From assembly GCA_019828565.1 (NCBI GenBank), contig JAHDYR010000028.1, forward strand, positions 62,001-126,000: a stretch of DNA of 64,000 bases, read 5' to 3'. Position 1 is the stretch's first letter, and every line of letters starts with the position of its first letter. Shown here one piece after another: positions 1-9,800 of this stretch. Source of the DNA: Carpediemonas membranifera (taxonomy: Eukaryota; Fornicata). The position numbers and the translations under genes were made by a program. The notes under the pieces were generated by a model, which saw only the letters and a program-made list of their open reading frames with translations, did not search any database and was not told where the DNA came from.

Positions 1-391
1 GAAGCGCTATAGAGACTGGCACGAAAGTCCCGACAAGCACCGCGAGGGCGCGGCCAGTGAAAGGGGTGGTACACCCTAGGTCAGCTCCAAGAGGGAACCT
101 GGGCCACGTCTGGGGACTCTGGAGGAAGCAGCCGTTCTGGCCAAGCACCCCATGTGAATGGCGCATGCTTCTGGGTCCTGGAGAAATATCAAGGGCAAAG
201 AAGACGCCTACCCGGGCCGCCCACCAACAACCCACAGGGCGGGAAGCGGCCCACCCAACGTGCTAAACAACGACGACATAGGCGCTCACCCATTGGGAAG
301 GCAACTATGCAGATGCTAAACCCCAACAACAAGATGAAAGTGTGCAGGTAGTGCAGAATAAGGAGTGCAGGTTAAGGCAGTAACAACCTGA
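1..391 (+). other. Spacer before LINE-1 ORF2
   Basis: No convincing coding sequence. By position this matches the ORF1-ORF2 spacer seen in the related LINE-2 at 6161-6491. Short ATG frames here overlap one another and show no motifs. Confidence 0.5.
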
Positions 392-943
392 ATGCGAATA
401 GTCTCCCTTAACAGCCAAGGACACTTAACGGGCAATGAAGACTACAGCGGATCTATAGCGGTAGCGCTTCGCAAGCACACGAGCCCGGACGCCCTCCTCT
501 TGCAGGAAACATTCAGGTACGGCAACTCCGTAGTCCCCTGTTGGGCGGACCTGCAATACGCATGTGCAGGGCACGCCAAACCCATCAAGGCTCGAAAGGG
601 CAAGATTAACCTAGGCGTAGCCACGGTGATCAGCCCACATTCACAGGCAACCTGGGATGTAGGAGTATCTGACGGCACGAACCCCCGAGTTCAAGTTAGC
701 ATCCTCGAAACCTCAAGGGCTATCGCAGTCATCAACATATACGCCCCTCCAAGTGACCGCAGCGCAGCGGAGCTAGACCGCTTCGACCAACAGCTGGAAA
801 ACATCGTCAGAGAGTACCACGGCTTCGAGATAATCATCATGGGGGACTGGAACCGTGACCCGCGGAGCCTGCGCCATGCCACCAGCGCCACACTACAGCG
901 AAACAATCTAGACCTAGTTTTCCCTCGTCTCACACATACATGA
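392..943 (+). CDS. LINE-1 ORF2, endonuclease part
   Basis: 183 codons forming most of an AP-endonuclease-like (EEP, exonuclease-endonuclease-phosphatase) domain, the enzyme that nicks target DNA for target-primed reverse transcription. Visible blocks are the opening VSLNSQGH, LLLQETF with the metal-binding Glu, VINIYAPPSD, and IIIMGDWNRDP with the conserved Asp/Asn pair. The closing block (STLDYAAVSGG) is read in the next frame, so a one-base shift near 940 splits the domain. The start is the first ATG before the beta-strand that opens this domain family. Inactive because of the shift. Confidence 0.85.
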   Translation: MRIVSLNSQGHLTGNEDYSGSIAVALRKHTSPDALLLQETFRYGNSVVPCWADLQYACAGHAKPIKARKGKINLGVATVISPHSQATWDVGVSDGTNPRVQVSILETSRAIAVINIYAPPSDRSAAELDRFDQQLENIVREYHGFEIIIMGDWNRDPRSLRHATSATLQRNNLDLVFPRLTHT

Positions 944-2186
944 GTGGGAATACCACCTCGACGCTGGATTATGCAGCTGTATCTGGGGGGATCACGAGGG
1001 CCAAAGCTAGAGTCATTGACAAAGCTGAGATGGGGCATTGGGGCTCCCCCCATAGGGCAGTGGAGCTAACCTGGGACGAACCGCATTGGAAGAAACAACC
1101 GGCCAAACCCAAGCTGGAAATCCCAGGAACAACCACCTGGAATGTCCTCCCAGAGCGCAACGGGGAAAGGGCAAGGGAATGGCCGCAACCCGATGTGGAG
1201 CTCCATGTAGATACAATCGAGTACCAAATACGGGAACTCTTATCGGTGGGATTTCAAACTTCCGCTAGGAACGTCAGACCAGGGAGATCGCAAAAAAGGA
1301 TCCCGGAGAACGTATGGAAGCAACTCATCCTAGCCCGATGGAACAAAGCGGGGGCCGCGGAAATCAAGCGGACCCTGAACAACGAGCTCCAGAAGTCATG
1401 GAAAAGCTTCAAGGAGGAGTGGACGCAGCAGGTGGAAAACAGCGCAAGGGCAGGGTATAAGACCACCAAGAAGGTCATAGCAAACCAGGTCCACAGGTTC
1501 TGGAACGAGAAACAACACGCAGGGCTACCGGCGATGCTCAGAGGAAAGAGGTCGATCTTAACAAGGGAAAACGAGATAGCTAGGGAGCTGCAGAGGCAAT
1601 ACGCCCAAGTCAGTAGTGGCATAGCACCTAGTTGGGACCAGATCCCGGCGGCCCAAACAACTGATCAACCCCCCACGGAGGAGGAGGTCACGGCCGCCAT
1701 CAAGTCCCTGAAGAAATCATCGGCAGGAGGCCCGGATGGTATCACGGGCGAATGTCTGAGAGACCTCCCCCAGGCGGCCTACAGGGCAATCACATGCCTC
1801 TTCCAGAAAGTATACGAGTCTGGGGAACTACCCACCACGTGGAAGTACGCCTCCATCTCCCCGATACACAAAGTAGGGAAAGATAAGCTACTGCCAGGAT
1901 CCTACCGACCCATCTCACTCACCCCCCTCCTCTACCGAGCATATGGGAAGGTACTCAAATGGAGGCTCAAACCAACAGTTGAGAGGCACACCCCCAGAGA
2001 GCAGATCGGCTTCATGAAGGGAAAGACAGTCATAGACCACATCGCCCTCCTAACCCAACTGCACCAAGAAGGAGACCGGACCAGCGTGCTGCTCGACATT
2101 GCAAAGGCGTACGACACGGTTCCCAGGGACATCCTAGTCAGCAAGCTGATCAATATGGGTGTACACCCCCACCTAGTCAGAGCAGT
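940..2186 (+). pseudogene. LINE-1 ORF2, endonuclease end and RT fingers/palm (interrupted)
   Basis: Starts with the end of the endonuclease (STLDYAAVSGG), then a linker and an RT. RT blocks include SYRPISLTPLLYRAYGKVL, the REQIGF block and block A, LLDIAKAYDTV, which carries the first catalytic Asp. The frame is cut inside VRAV by LINE-2. Removing LINE-2 and one TSD copy joins this frame exactly to 8524, where block B (GVKQGC) and FVDD follow. The break is therefore an insertion, not a sequence end. Confidence 0.88.
2170..2186 (+). repeat. 17-bp TSD, left copy (LINE-2)
   Basis: CACCTAGTCAGAGCAGT, identical to 8507-8523. These direct repeats bracket LINE-2, and one copy is enough to restore the LINE-1 RT frame. 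Confidence 0.95.
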
Positions 2187-2656
2187 TCACCAATGATTTC
2201 AGCAAAGTGGAAACACTTCGATCATGGATGGACAAGGACCAACAGGCCTGGCCTATATGGATAGGGCAGTGCCCCATGGAGCTCAGAAGGAGCGGCCTTG
2301 GCCTCCTGTCTGAACATTCAAGGGTTGCTATCAGGGCATACCGCTGGGCGCGAGTGGGAGCTCCACGCCCATACCAAGGAATCAAAGTGTCTTCATGGAA
2401 CGTATGTTTACAAGGAAAAGGAAAACAACCGTCGAGGGCCAGTGCTAGCACCGGCGGCTACATGGTTTTGTCAAGACCACAAGGAAGGAAGGGCAGCACA
2501 AAAGGGAAACAGGGGCCGTCGATAGAGGCTAAAAGGAGACTACGAACAAAGCAACAACAACTACACAGAAAGGCCCCGCTACTCAGAAAAGGGCGACGCA
2601 TTTTTAGGACCGCGCCTTTTTGGAAAGAATGGCCTATATAGTTCGGAGCATGGACA
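2187..2656 (+). other. LINE-2 5' leader
   Basis: 470 bp between the TSD and ORF1. A 144-codon frame (2207-2641) exists, but it is rich in Lys/Arg/Gln and has no motif, so I treat it as fortuitous. An internal promoter would be expected here for this class; none is recognisable by eye. Confidence 0.5.
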
Positions 2657-5600
2657 ATGGGAGAAACTGGAAGGCCTGGACGGAGACCTCACCCGGATAT
2701 GTACATGTGGCCCGACTTTCGGACCCAAAAATTCCGACCCAGTTTATGGACTAGGAAAAGGGGAGAAATTTTGCACTCAACAATGCAGGTAGAAATACCG
2801 ACAAGGATCAGGGATTCCACGCAGAAGCAGTGGGAGGACATCAGGGAACTACTGGACAGCTTCCTCGCTGAAAGGAACGATTCAAGGACTCTACTTCTTC
2901 GTAGAACAGGCAAGTTTACAGGAAAGTCGCTCAATGCGAACTCCAAAGGACGCAAGGAAGTAATCATGAACGCCAGACGCATCCTCTTCGCAACCGGCGT
3001 CACTGACAACAAGGACATCATCCTCAGGAACCCATGCGGCATCCACGGCCTCCGCGACCTTTTCTACATGCTCACAGAGGCGCTCAACCCCAGAGACGAG
3101 GAAGCAAAGGACATGGCACAGGCACTGGAGCCCAAGACGCTGAAAGCGGGCTTCACTGGCATGGCAAGATGGCCATCTGAGAAGGACATCGAGACGGCGA
3201 TCCTCAAGCCGAAGGAAGATGGGCCCATCGAATGGGATGTAGACAGGGACAGCGTCAAGAAGGCCGAAGGGTCGTTCATACTGGTATCAGGGGCTCATGG
3301 AGACGAGGCCGTAGAAGGCGTGCCTTACGACAAGGTATGGGATCCGGCAAACCAAGGCCCGGTCACCAGAGTGGCCTACGAGCAAGAGGACGGCAAGTAC
3401 AGGGTCATCCTAGAGCTAAGCGACACGTCAGCATGGTCCATCAGCCGCTTCATGGAGGAGGCTAGGGACATCCTCAGGCTTCAGGCACCGGAGGCCCCGG
3501 CCATATGGCAGGCAGCATGGAACAAGTCAGGGATCTACCTGAAGGGCAGAACCAATATCCTGGGCGAAGGGGAGGAGACCCCCCTTAGCAACGAGCCGCC
3601 GTTCCGGAAGGTGAGGCTGGAAGTGCTCAAGGCCACCTCGGTCCGCAGCAATAGGGACGAACATGCCGATCTGGACAGGTCGTCCGCTAGCACGGTCATC
3701 GACGGAGACGAGGAGCAACATGTCAAGGACAAGGAGGAACGACGCCAGCAGGCCACCATGCCCGGCAGAAGAAGCCTCGACGACAGCCTCCTGGAAGTGA
3801 ACAAGGACATGGTCGGGGCCAACCAAGGCAAGATCGACCAGGACGAGGAGGTCGACTCAAACAAGGTCAGCAGCCAGCCGCCGAGGATGCCTAGAAAGGA
3901 CAAGGAGAAACGACTGGTGATCGGAGCCATCGACTTCGAGTGCGCAGACCCTGGCGTCAAGAAGGCAGGGATCCCTGCCATCCCGGTTGAGGGCGGGATC
4001 GTACTCTTTGACCTCAGCACTGGGGACATTCTTGGACACGGGCATGGCCTGTATTACCAGGACATACCGGCAGCAAGCATGGACCAAGCGAGGTACACGG
4101 CATGGGCAGTGACGGGGCTGCCGCCGGCCACCTTCGTGGAGGTCGGGACGGGGCGGCCGCCGATCGAGTATGAGAAGCACATACATACTTTCAGGGACTG
4201 GGCCAACCGCCTGGCGGCTCAGCTGGCAAGGATCGAAAGGTCGGAGGGTTGGAAGATAATCATGTATGCAAAGGGGGTGGAGATGGAAAGCTTCCTCCTC
4301 ACGAACCCCACAAATGGACTGGAGCAAGGAACCAGGGAATTCTTCCAAGCTAGGCTGGTGGACGAGAAGAAGCTACCAGAGATCCTGGAGAACAACGGCA
4401 AGGAGGAGGCTGGCCAAAACCTCAGGGACAACCTCGACAAGGCCAACTACCTGGAAGCAGTAACAACATGGTCAAATGGATGGCAGAACAGGAGCGAGCC
4501 CAAGGGAGTCTGTCCGTACCACAGACACACCGCGGGTTGCTACCACTGTGGGTTGGCGGATACAGTAGTCTTCACAGCCAGGATCAGGGCCCTATGCAAG
4601 GAGAGGATGAGCACCCCAGACGTCTACCACTACATGGGTAAGGCACTCGACAAGACCATGGAAGCAGTCGGGAAGGCGGAGCCGGGCATGGATATCATGG
4701 GAGGCCCGGAATTCGCGACAAGGAGGGACACCTTTGAGATCTTCGGCACGTACCCGATCGGGGACGCAAGGGACGTCAGCAGGGAAGTCGGCGACAGGAT
4801 CCTCGTAGTCCCGGACAACGGACACCGCTTCGGCATCGGCTTCGGGTTCGGGGAGGTTCTGTTGGGCATGAAGGGCATCTTACTGGCCCCCCTCACAATC
4901 ATGGACAACGAAGGTGTACTGGAGAGAAGCCCGCTATGGACCATCATGGAAAGAGCCACGGCTAACCAGCTCCGCATGGTACGCGTCAGGAAGGGCCTAG
5001 GGGCAGCAAGGGAGGAGGACATCATAACCATGGCCATGCTATACGAGTGGTGGCCCTCGAAGGAGGCTACGGCTCATCAAGGAGTCTGGGGCTGCGACGA
5101 CCTAGCAGAGAGCCTCAGGGACTATGAGAAGGTCATAGTCAACGTCAAGGCCCCCAGGAACAGGGGTAGGATCACCCTAGGGGCGAGCTTCATCCCGAGA
5201 GACTGGGGCATGGTCAGGGTCAGCGAGGCTGGGACCATCCTAAGCCGCATGCGCAAGGAAGGGGCCAGACTAGTCTCGGCAGCTATCCCGGACGAGCCCA
5301 GAGCCAACACAGTCAATGTCCCAGGCATCACGTATGTCCCCACCATCGACGGAAAGTCCGAACAGCCATACCAAAGTAGGTTCTTCGACAACGGCCTGGA
5401 GGAAAAGGCGAGGCGGATTAGCACCAGGATGGTGGGCAGGCACTTCGGCCAGGACGCGGATCAAGGACATCACGACCAGCATGGAGACAGGGAAGAGGAC
5501 AGAAGGGTAGGACACGGAGCCGGCGGTAGAGCTGGTGTCAGAGCTGACGACAGAACCGGCGACAGAGCTGGTAACATGAACAGGACCTCGGGTCGTAACC

Positions 5601-6160
5601 ACGGAGTAGACGACAGGGAGAGACAGGACAACACGGGAACGCAGATGAGAGGCTCGTTCAGCGGGAACACCTGGGCCGGTAGAGGCTCAGAGGGAGGCAT
5701 GGACAACAGCAAGGATCACTCTTCCTCCACGACGCTCAAGCGCAAGGAGGGCAGCACGAGTAGGATCATGGACTCGGACAGCGGAAAGAGAAGCAGGCAC
5801 GAAGAGGACATGGACTGGGAGTCTGGAAGCAGACAGGCAACCGGCATGGACTCGGAGAAGCTGCGGCTCCGAAAGCAGTTGGCAGAGGCGCAACAAGAGA
5901 TCTCAGCGCTCAAGGCTGCCCGACTCATGCAAGAGCAAGGCCACGGAAGGTTGGTGCTCTCCGGCGTCGCGACTAAGCCCAGCAAGGAGAAGCCCACGAT
6001 CCCCCGGCACAAGCACAAGAAGGCTAAGAAGGCCAAGCAGATCTCACCCATGGACCTGATGACCCAGTTCATCACGGTAATGCAGAGTCTACAAGGACAG
6101 CAAGTGAGTCAGGCCGAGGACAGCTGCAGCGGCAGTGGGGAGTCCACGGAGGAGGAGTAA
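2657..6160 (+). CDS. LINE-2 ORF1 protein, possible DnaQ/Maelstrom-like nuclease fold
   Basis: 1167 codons, uninterrupted. LINE ORF1 proteins usually bind RNA and act as chaperones; this one is unusually long. Residues ~420-640 look like a DEDDh-type fold. AIDFE gives a D-x-E pair (D426, E428). A middle block, MYAKGVEMESFLL, has Glu542 where an Asp is usual. YHCGLADT has an H-x4-D motif (H630, D635). A Cys/His cluster (C619, H622, C628, C631) overlaps the last motif and recalls the zinc site of Maelstrom domains. After ~920 the protein is low-complexity and charged (Gly/Arg/Asp), then has a coiled-coil-like stretch (~1055-1085) and a Lys/His-rich patch. No retroviral-type zinc knuckle is seen. 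A second possible start is at 2783. The enzyme-fold reading is inference. Confidence 0.75.
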   Translation: MGETGRPGRRPHPDMYMWPDFRTQKFRPSLWTRKRGEILHSTMQVEIPTRIRDSTQKQWEDIRELLDSFLAERNDSRTLLLRRTGKFTGKSLNANSKGRKEVIMNARRILFATGVTDNKDIILRNPCGIHGLRDLFYMLTEALNPRDEEAKDMAQALEPKTLKAGFTGMARWPSEKDIETAILKPKEDGPIEWDVDRDSVKKAEGSFILVSGAHGDEAVEGVPYDKVWDPANQGPVTRVAYEQEDGKYRVILELSDTSAWSISRFMEEARDILRLQAPEAPAIWQAAWNKSGIYLKGRTNILGEGEETPLSNEPPFRKVRLEVLKATSVRSNRDEHADLDRSSASTVIDGDEEQHVKDKEERRQQATMPGRRSLDDSLLEVNKDMVGANQGKIDQDEEVDSNKVSSQPPRMPRKDKEKRLVIGAIDFECADPGVKKAGIPAIPVEGGIVLFDLSTGDILGHGHGLYYQDIPAASMDQARYTAWAVTGLPPATFVEVGTGRPPIEYEKHIHTFRDWANRLAAQLARIERSEGWKIIMYAKGVEMESFLLTNPTNGLEQGTREFFQARLVDEKKLPEILENNGKEEAGQNLRDNLDKANYLEAVTTWSNGWQNRSEPKGVCPYHRHTAGCYHCGLADTVVFTARIRALCKERMSTPDVYHYMGKALDKTMEAVGKAEPGMDIMGGPEFATRRDTFEIFGTYPIGDARDVSREVGDRILVVPDNGHRFGIGFGFGEVLLGMKGILLAPLTIMDNEGVLERSPLWTIMERATANQLRMVRVRKGLGAAREEDIITMAMLYEWWPSKEATAHQGVWGCDDLAESLRDYEKVIVNVKAPRNRGRITLGASFIPRDWGMVRVSEAGTILSRMRKEGARLVSAAIPDEPRANTVNVPGITYVPTIDGKSEQPYQSRFFDNGLEEKARRISTRMVGRHFGQDADQGHHDQHGDREEDRRVGHGAGGRAGVRADDRTGDRAGNMNRTSGRNHGVDDRERQDNTGTQMRGSFSGNTWAGRGSEGGMDNSKDHSSSTTLKRKEGSTSRIMDSDSGKRSRHEEDMDWESGSRQATGMDSEKLRLRKQLAEAQQEISALKAARLMQEQGHGRLVLSGVATKPSKEKPTIPRHKHKKAKKAKQISPMDLMTQFITVMQSLQGQQVSQAEDSCSGSGESTEEE

Positions 6161-6491
6161 GGACATGGTAAAGCAGTATTCTTTCAAGGAACAAGCAACA
6201 TTTTCTTTATAATTCACAAGCCCTGGCTCCCACCCAGGGCCCGGCATTAGCTGAAATGCACTGCCGGTAGGCTGTAGCGGCAGCCAAAGGGGGGTCACGT
6301 CATATCGTCCCCCTCCTAAGTACCCTGCCCGAAGAATGGAAGGTCACCAGGTGGTAACAAGGTTGGCCTGACAAGGGTCACCGAGACCGGCATCTAGGCC
6401 CCTTGTTAGGACAAGGATAGCAGGAGAGGAGCGGGAAGCTGGGGCTCCCAAATTCTGGGAATTCGCAGGATAAGGAAACAGGACAAAGGCA
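6161..6491 (+). other. LINE-2 ORF1-ORF2 spacer
   Basis: 331 bp without coding signal. ORF2 would need reinitiation or an internal entry. No clear hairpin or ribosome-shunt element is evident by eye. Confidence 0.5.
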
Positions 6492-7610
6492 ATGGTAACC
6501 TACAAGATACTTAGTCTGAACACAGAGGGACACATAGGAAGAGGAAAGGACTTCACGGCGTCTATGGCAACGGCGATTCAGCTAAGGTTGAAGGACATAG
6601 AGGCAGTACTCATACAAGAGACATGGAGAACGGCGAATACGAGGGTTCATTGCTTCATGGACCTTGACTACGCACTAGCAGGGAGGGAGACGGAAGAGGA
6701 CCTGGTCTTAGCCAACGAAAAACGAAAGGCGGATGTCAAAAGTCAGCACCGCATCAACCGACAACTAGGCATAGCAGGCAATGACGAACCTGCGCCAAGA
6801 TGGAAGGGAACAAGGGAAGGCATCGGCACGAGAGTGAGCCCACACGCAACTGCAAAGTGGGACATCGGCATAACGGACAGCCTATCGGGAAGAGTGCAAG
6901 CCAGCATAATGAGAACCGGCAGGGACATACTAGTCATCAACGTGTATGGCCCTCCATCCGGCCACAGCAAGCAGGAGAAGGATGGATTCAGGGACACTAT
7001 ACAGAAGATCATGGACATGAAAGGGAGCATGGAGGCCATAATTATGGGAGACTGGAACATCGACCCAGGCCAGATGGAAAGATCCACCCGGTGGAAGGAT
7101 ATGATGGAGAAGCACAGGCTCAAAGCCATCATACCCAAGTCTGGGACGCTCACATCAGGAACATCAACCCCGGACTTTGCAGTGACAACACCAGGAATCC
7201 AGGGGGCGGAGATTGAGGTGGTAGAGTCTCAGAAGGTCGGGGTATGGGGCTCAGCATACAATGGAATCACACTAGCATGGAAGGAACAACGGTACTATGG
7301 CAGAAGTGAGCGAGACGTGGCTCTGGCCATACCCGAGGTGCACACCTGGCCCATGAAAAAGAAGGAGGGGCCAGTCACAGTCTCAAAGCTGAACAGGATC
7401 AAGAGCTCGGACCAATGGGAAGAGACTATAAGAGCATGCATGGGCGACCCAGTGAACAACAGGGGAGCAAAGGCAAGGGACAAAGTGTTCGGGAACGGAG
7501 TGTGGAGCGAACTCCAGCGAACCCCATGGACAGAAATAGACATTTGGGAAGGCCTCACGGCAGGACTACGGGAACTGGCAAAGGTTTACAACAGCTTCAA
7601 GGTGGAATAG
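6492..7610 (+). CDS. LINE-2 ORF2 remnant: endonuclease fused to the C-terminal tail
   Basis: 372 codons. Residues 1-~265 form an intact EEP endonuclease: ILSLNTEGH at the start, VLIQETW with the metal Glu, VINVYGPPSGH, IIMGDWNIDP, and the closing STPDFAV and VWGSAYN. The linker reaches WSELQRTPWTE and then jumps to IWEGLTAGLRELAKVYNS. In LINE-4 the first block precedes the RT (about 56498) and the second is the extreme ORF2 C-terminus (about 54155). The whole RT and Cys/His region is therefore gone, with the frame preserved. The product would be a stand-alone endonuclease. Confidence 0.85.
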   Translation: MVTYKILSLNTEGHIGRGKDFTASMATAIQLRLKDIEAVLIQETWRTANTRVHCFMDLDYALAGRETEEDLVLANEKRKADVKSQHRINRQLGIAGNDEPAPRWKGTREGIGTRVSPHATAKWDIGITDSLSGRVQASIMRTGRDILVINVYGPPSGHSKQEKDGFRDTIQKIMDMKGSMEAIIMGDWNIDPGQMERSTRWKDMMEKHRLKAIIPKSGTLTSGTSTPDFAVTTPGIQGAEIEVVESQKVGVWGSAYNGITLAWKEQRYYGRSERDVALAIPEVHTWPMKKKEGPVTVSKLNRIKSSDQWEETIRACMGDPVNNRGAKARDKVFGNGVWSELQRTPWTEIDIWEGLTAGLRELAKVYNSFKVE

Positions 7611-8506
7611 AAGCATGTCATGAACCCCTGACTCCAGGACCGGGAAGGGATGGACAAGGAATCAGCCATGGACCACCCTCGCTGGTGCTAAGCTCCTGGG
7701 ATCAGTGAGGAAAGGCCCCACGTATCCCGGTAGCCAGGAACCAAAGCAAGGGAAGGAACGACTGCAAGGAATTAACAGGAAGGACAGACCAGAAATAAGA
7801 AAGAAAGGACATGCAACAAGGACAGAGCAAGGATAAGGTCAAGGAAATCCATATTCATATGGTTGCACCACTCGTTGGGACCCCAAGGAAACTGCAGGGA
7901 CTGGCCACGGGGGTCGGAGGGGCACAGGTGCCCCTGCCGCCCTTGTTAACGACATGGGAAACCAAGGACATGTAGTGCAAGCGAAATGTTGTAAGGGGTA
8001 ACAGGACAACCAGGCCTAGTGCCTGGGGCTGCCCTGACCCACGCCACCTAACCGGGGTAGACAGCATGGACTTAGTCACTTTCCCCGCCTTCGGGTAGGC
8101 TTCTTAACAGAGTCGAGGGGGCATGGAATTGGGGAACCGGACAGACGAGAGGGTGCCGTGGCTGAACGGCTCTACAAGGACTGCAGGGAAGCAAGGAGTG
8201 TCATAGTCAAGGTTCTGCAGGACGATCCTGCCTGTCAATGCCCCGAGGACAGACCCCCAGGCTCCCCGGATAGTTGCCGGACTTTCAGGGAGACAGGAAA
8301 GCATATTTGCACGGAGATGGCCGCAGGGCCTCTGGGGCGATTGGAATCGGCTTTCCGCGGAGACAGTAGCACCGAAAGCCCAAGGCAAACGCTGCTGACC
8401 AGTTTGCCACGGGAAATAGGCAGTACCCCGGGGCACTCAGCTCCAAGACAACGGGAAACAAGCTCAGTCCGGGGTCAGAATCCAAGCACCATAAATTTCT
8501 TTCTTT
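7611..8506 (+). other. LINE-2 3' UTR and pyrimidine tail
   Basis: About 900 bp of non-coding 3' region. Its last ~40 bp, ending CACCATAAATTTCTTTC, matches the reverse complement of the LINE-4 end at 53302-53335. An RT recognising this shared tail could mobilise both. A 165-codon frame here (8158-8655) crosses the insertion boundary and is spurious. Confidence 0.75.
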
Positions 8507-8523
8507 CACCTAGTCAGAGCAGT
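8507..8523 (+). repeat. 17-bp TSD, right copy (LINE-2)
   Basis: Exact second copy of 2170-2186. Confidence 0.95.
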
Positions 8524-9682
8524 ACAAAGCACAATGGAGAGGACCTACATTGCGGTAAGGGGATCCGACCTATGGTCCGAAACGAACCTAGGAGTCAAGC
8601 AAGGTTGCGTGGTCGCCCCCACCCTATTCATACTATTTACGGCCAACTGGATTAGCCAGGCGTCACTCAGAATACAGTACGGCGAGATACCAGACCCGAA
8701 GCTTCCCCCCACCCACCACAGACCCGGGAATGGCATCATAGCAATGTTCGTAGACGATACGAGCATCTCGGCAAAGAAAGAAAATGATGCGGAGTCCCTC
8801 ACCGCCGCAATGGTGGAAGTGATAGTGACACACAAGCTGTGTATCAGCCCAGGAAAGAACATCGTCATAAGTACCAATCCAAATGCGGAAGTGCGAATTC
8901 AAGGGGAGGCCACCCGAGCAGCGGAGTCAGGCCGATACTTGGGACTCTGGATAGCAAGTGGCCCTCATCCGCTCAGCGCATGCATCGCAAAGAAAAGAGA
9001 ACAGTCGAACAAGTACATCGCCCTCGCCCGGAGAGTGGGATGGACTAAAGGCTCCACGCCCGCGGCTGTCTCCGAGTCCATCCTCCGCACCTTCCTATGG
9101 CCAAAGATCGAATTCGGAATCGAAATCTGGGTAGCCGGGGGATGGAAGATGACAGCACGAGACATCGCCACCAAAGGTAGCCGAACAGCCAAGGCGGCCG
9201 CCGAAGTGCTAGCTGCGGAGGCAATGCAAACAATGGCAGGCGGGAGAGCACCCAAGAAACCAAAGATTATCAGAGGGGAGATGATGCTCAGGAGGGAGCT
9301 GAAGAGGGTAGTTGCAACAGCCTCCAACACGCTCCCCTCCGCTAGCAACAGCCACACAACTCGAGGAGCCGCGCTCATCATAAGCAGGAGGTACCCTGGG
9401 CAGGAAATGCTCTGCGACCGTATCCAAAGAATATGCCCGATATGCACACTCGCAGCCGAACGCGAATTGATCAACTACCTCCAACTATACCCCCCCCAGG
9501 CGCAGGCGCTAGTGGCAGTAGCCGGGTGGCTGGAAGACCAACCGCTAGGAACACAAAGTCACATCATAGCGGAGTGCCAGGGCGTCGGCCGCCCAAGTGG
9601 GTGGGAGCAGTGCTGGGAAGCTGCGGCAACACACACCATGGCAAGTAGGCTGCGGCACGGCCCAGATGGGGGAGTGGTATAA
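8524..9682 (+). pseudogene. LINE-1 ORF2, RT palm/thumb and Cys-rich tail
   Basis: Continues the LINE-1 RT after the nested element. Block B is LGVKQGCVVAPTLFILF, followed by the catalytic MFVDDTSIS (FVDD variant of YxDD) and GRYLGLWIASG. The thumb has KKREQSNKYIALARRVGW, which closely matches KKREQSERYKKLVRRVGW in LINE-4. Near the end CPICTLAAE and SHIIAEC form a C-x2-C...H-x4-C cluster typical of LINE C-termini. The last residues appear in another frame (to 9800). Lies immediately after the TSD. Confidence 0.88.
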
Positions 9683-9800
9683 CTCCAGGGCCATATTGGA
9701 GCTCCACTGGCTACTGCAACAGGAGGATGAAACAGTGAAGGAGGGTCTATTATGCGGGAAAAAGGCCCTCATGAACCTCAGAACAGGCCCAGACCCCTAG
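9660..9800 (+). pseudogene. LINE-1 ORF2 extreme C-terminus, shifted frame
   Basis: A frame offset from the preceding one encodes ETVKEGLLCGKKALMNL, which resembles the IWEGLRAGLRALAKVYDS ending of LINE-4 ORF2. This suggests a second one-base shift near 9660 in LINE-1. Confidence 0.5.

Larger units (their letters stand above)
2187..8506 (+). mobile_element. LINE-2: nested LINE with the RT deleted
   Basis: Complete insertion bounded by a 17-bp TSD and ending in AAATTTCTTTCTTT, the tail type of related LINE-4. It holds a 5' leader, an intact 1167-codon ORF1, a spacer, and a 372-codon ORF2 that keeps the endonuclease and the last ~24 residues but lacks the RT. Compared with LINE-4, about 2.3 kb is missing at ~7540 and the join is in frame. 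The clean TSD means it was mobilised as a unit, either by an RT supplied in trans or with the deletion arising after insertion. Confidence 0.9.

Noticed and set aside
2207-2641. 144-codon frame before LINE-2 ORF1
   Set aside because: No motif or homologue within the window; starts 20 bp inside the element and is low-complexity.
3535-4348. Two ~163-codon minus-strand frames opposite LINE-2 ORF1
   Set aside because: Mutually overlapping shadows of the ORF1 coding strand; no domain visible.
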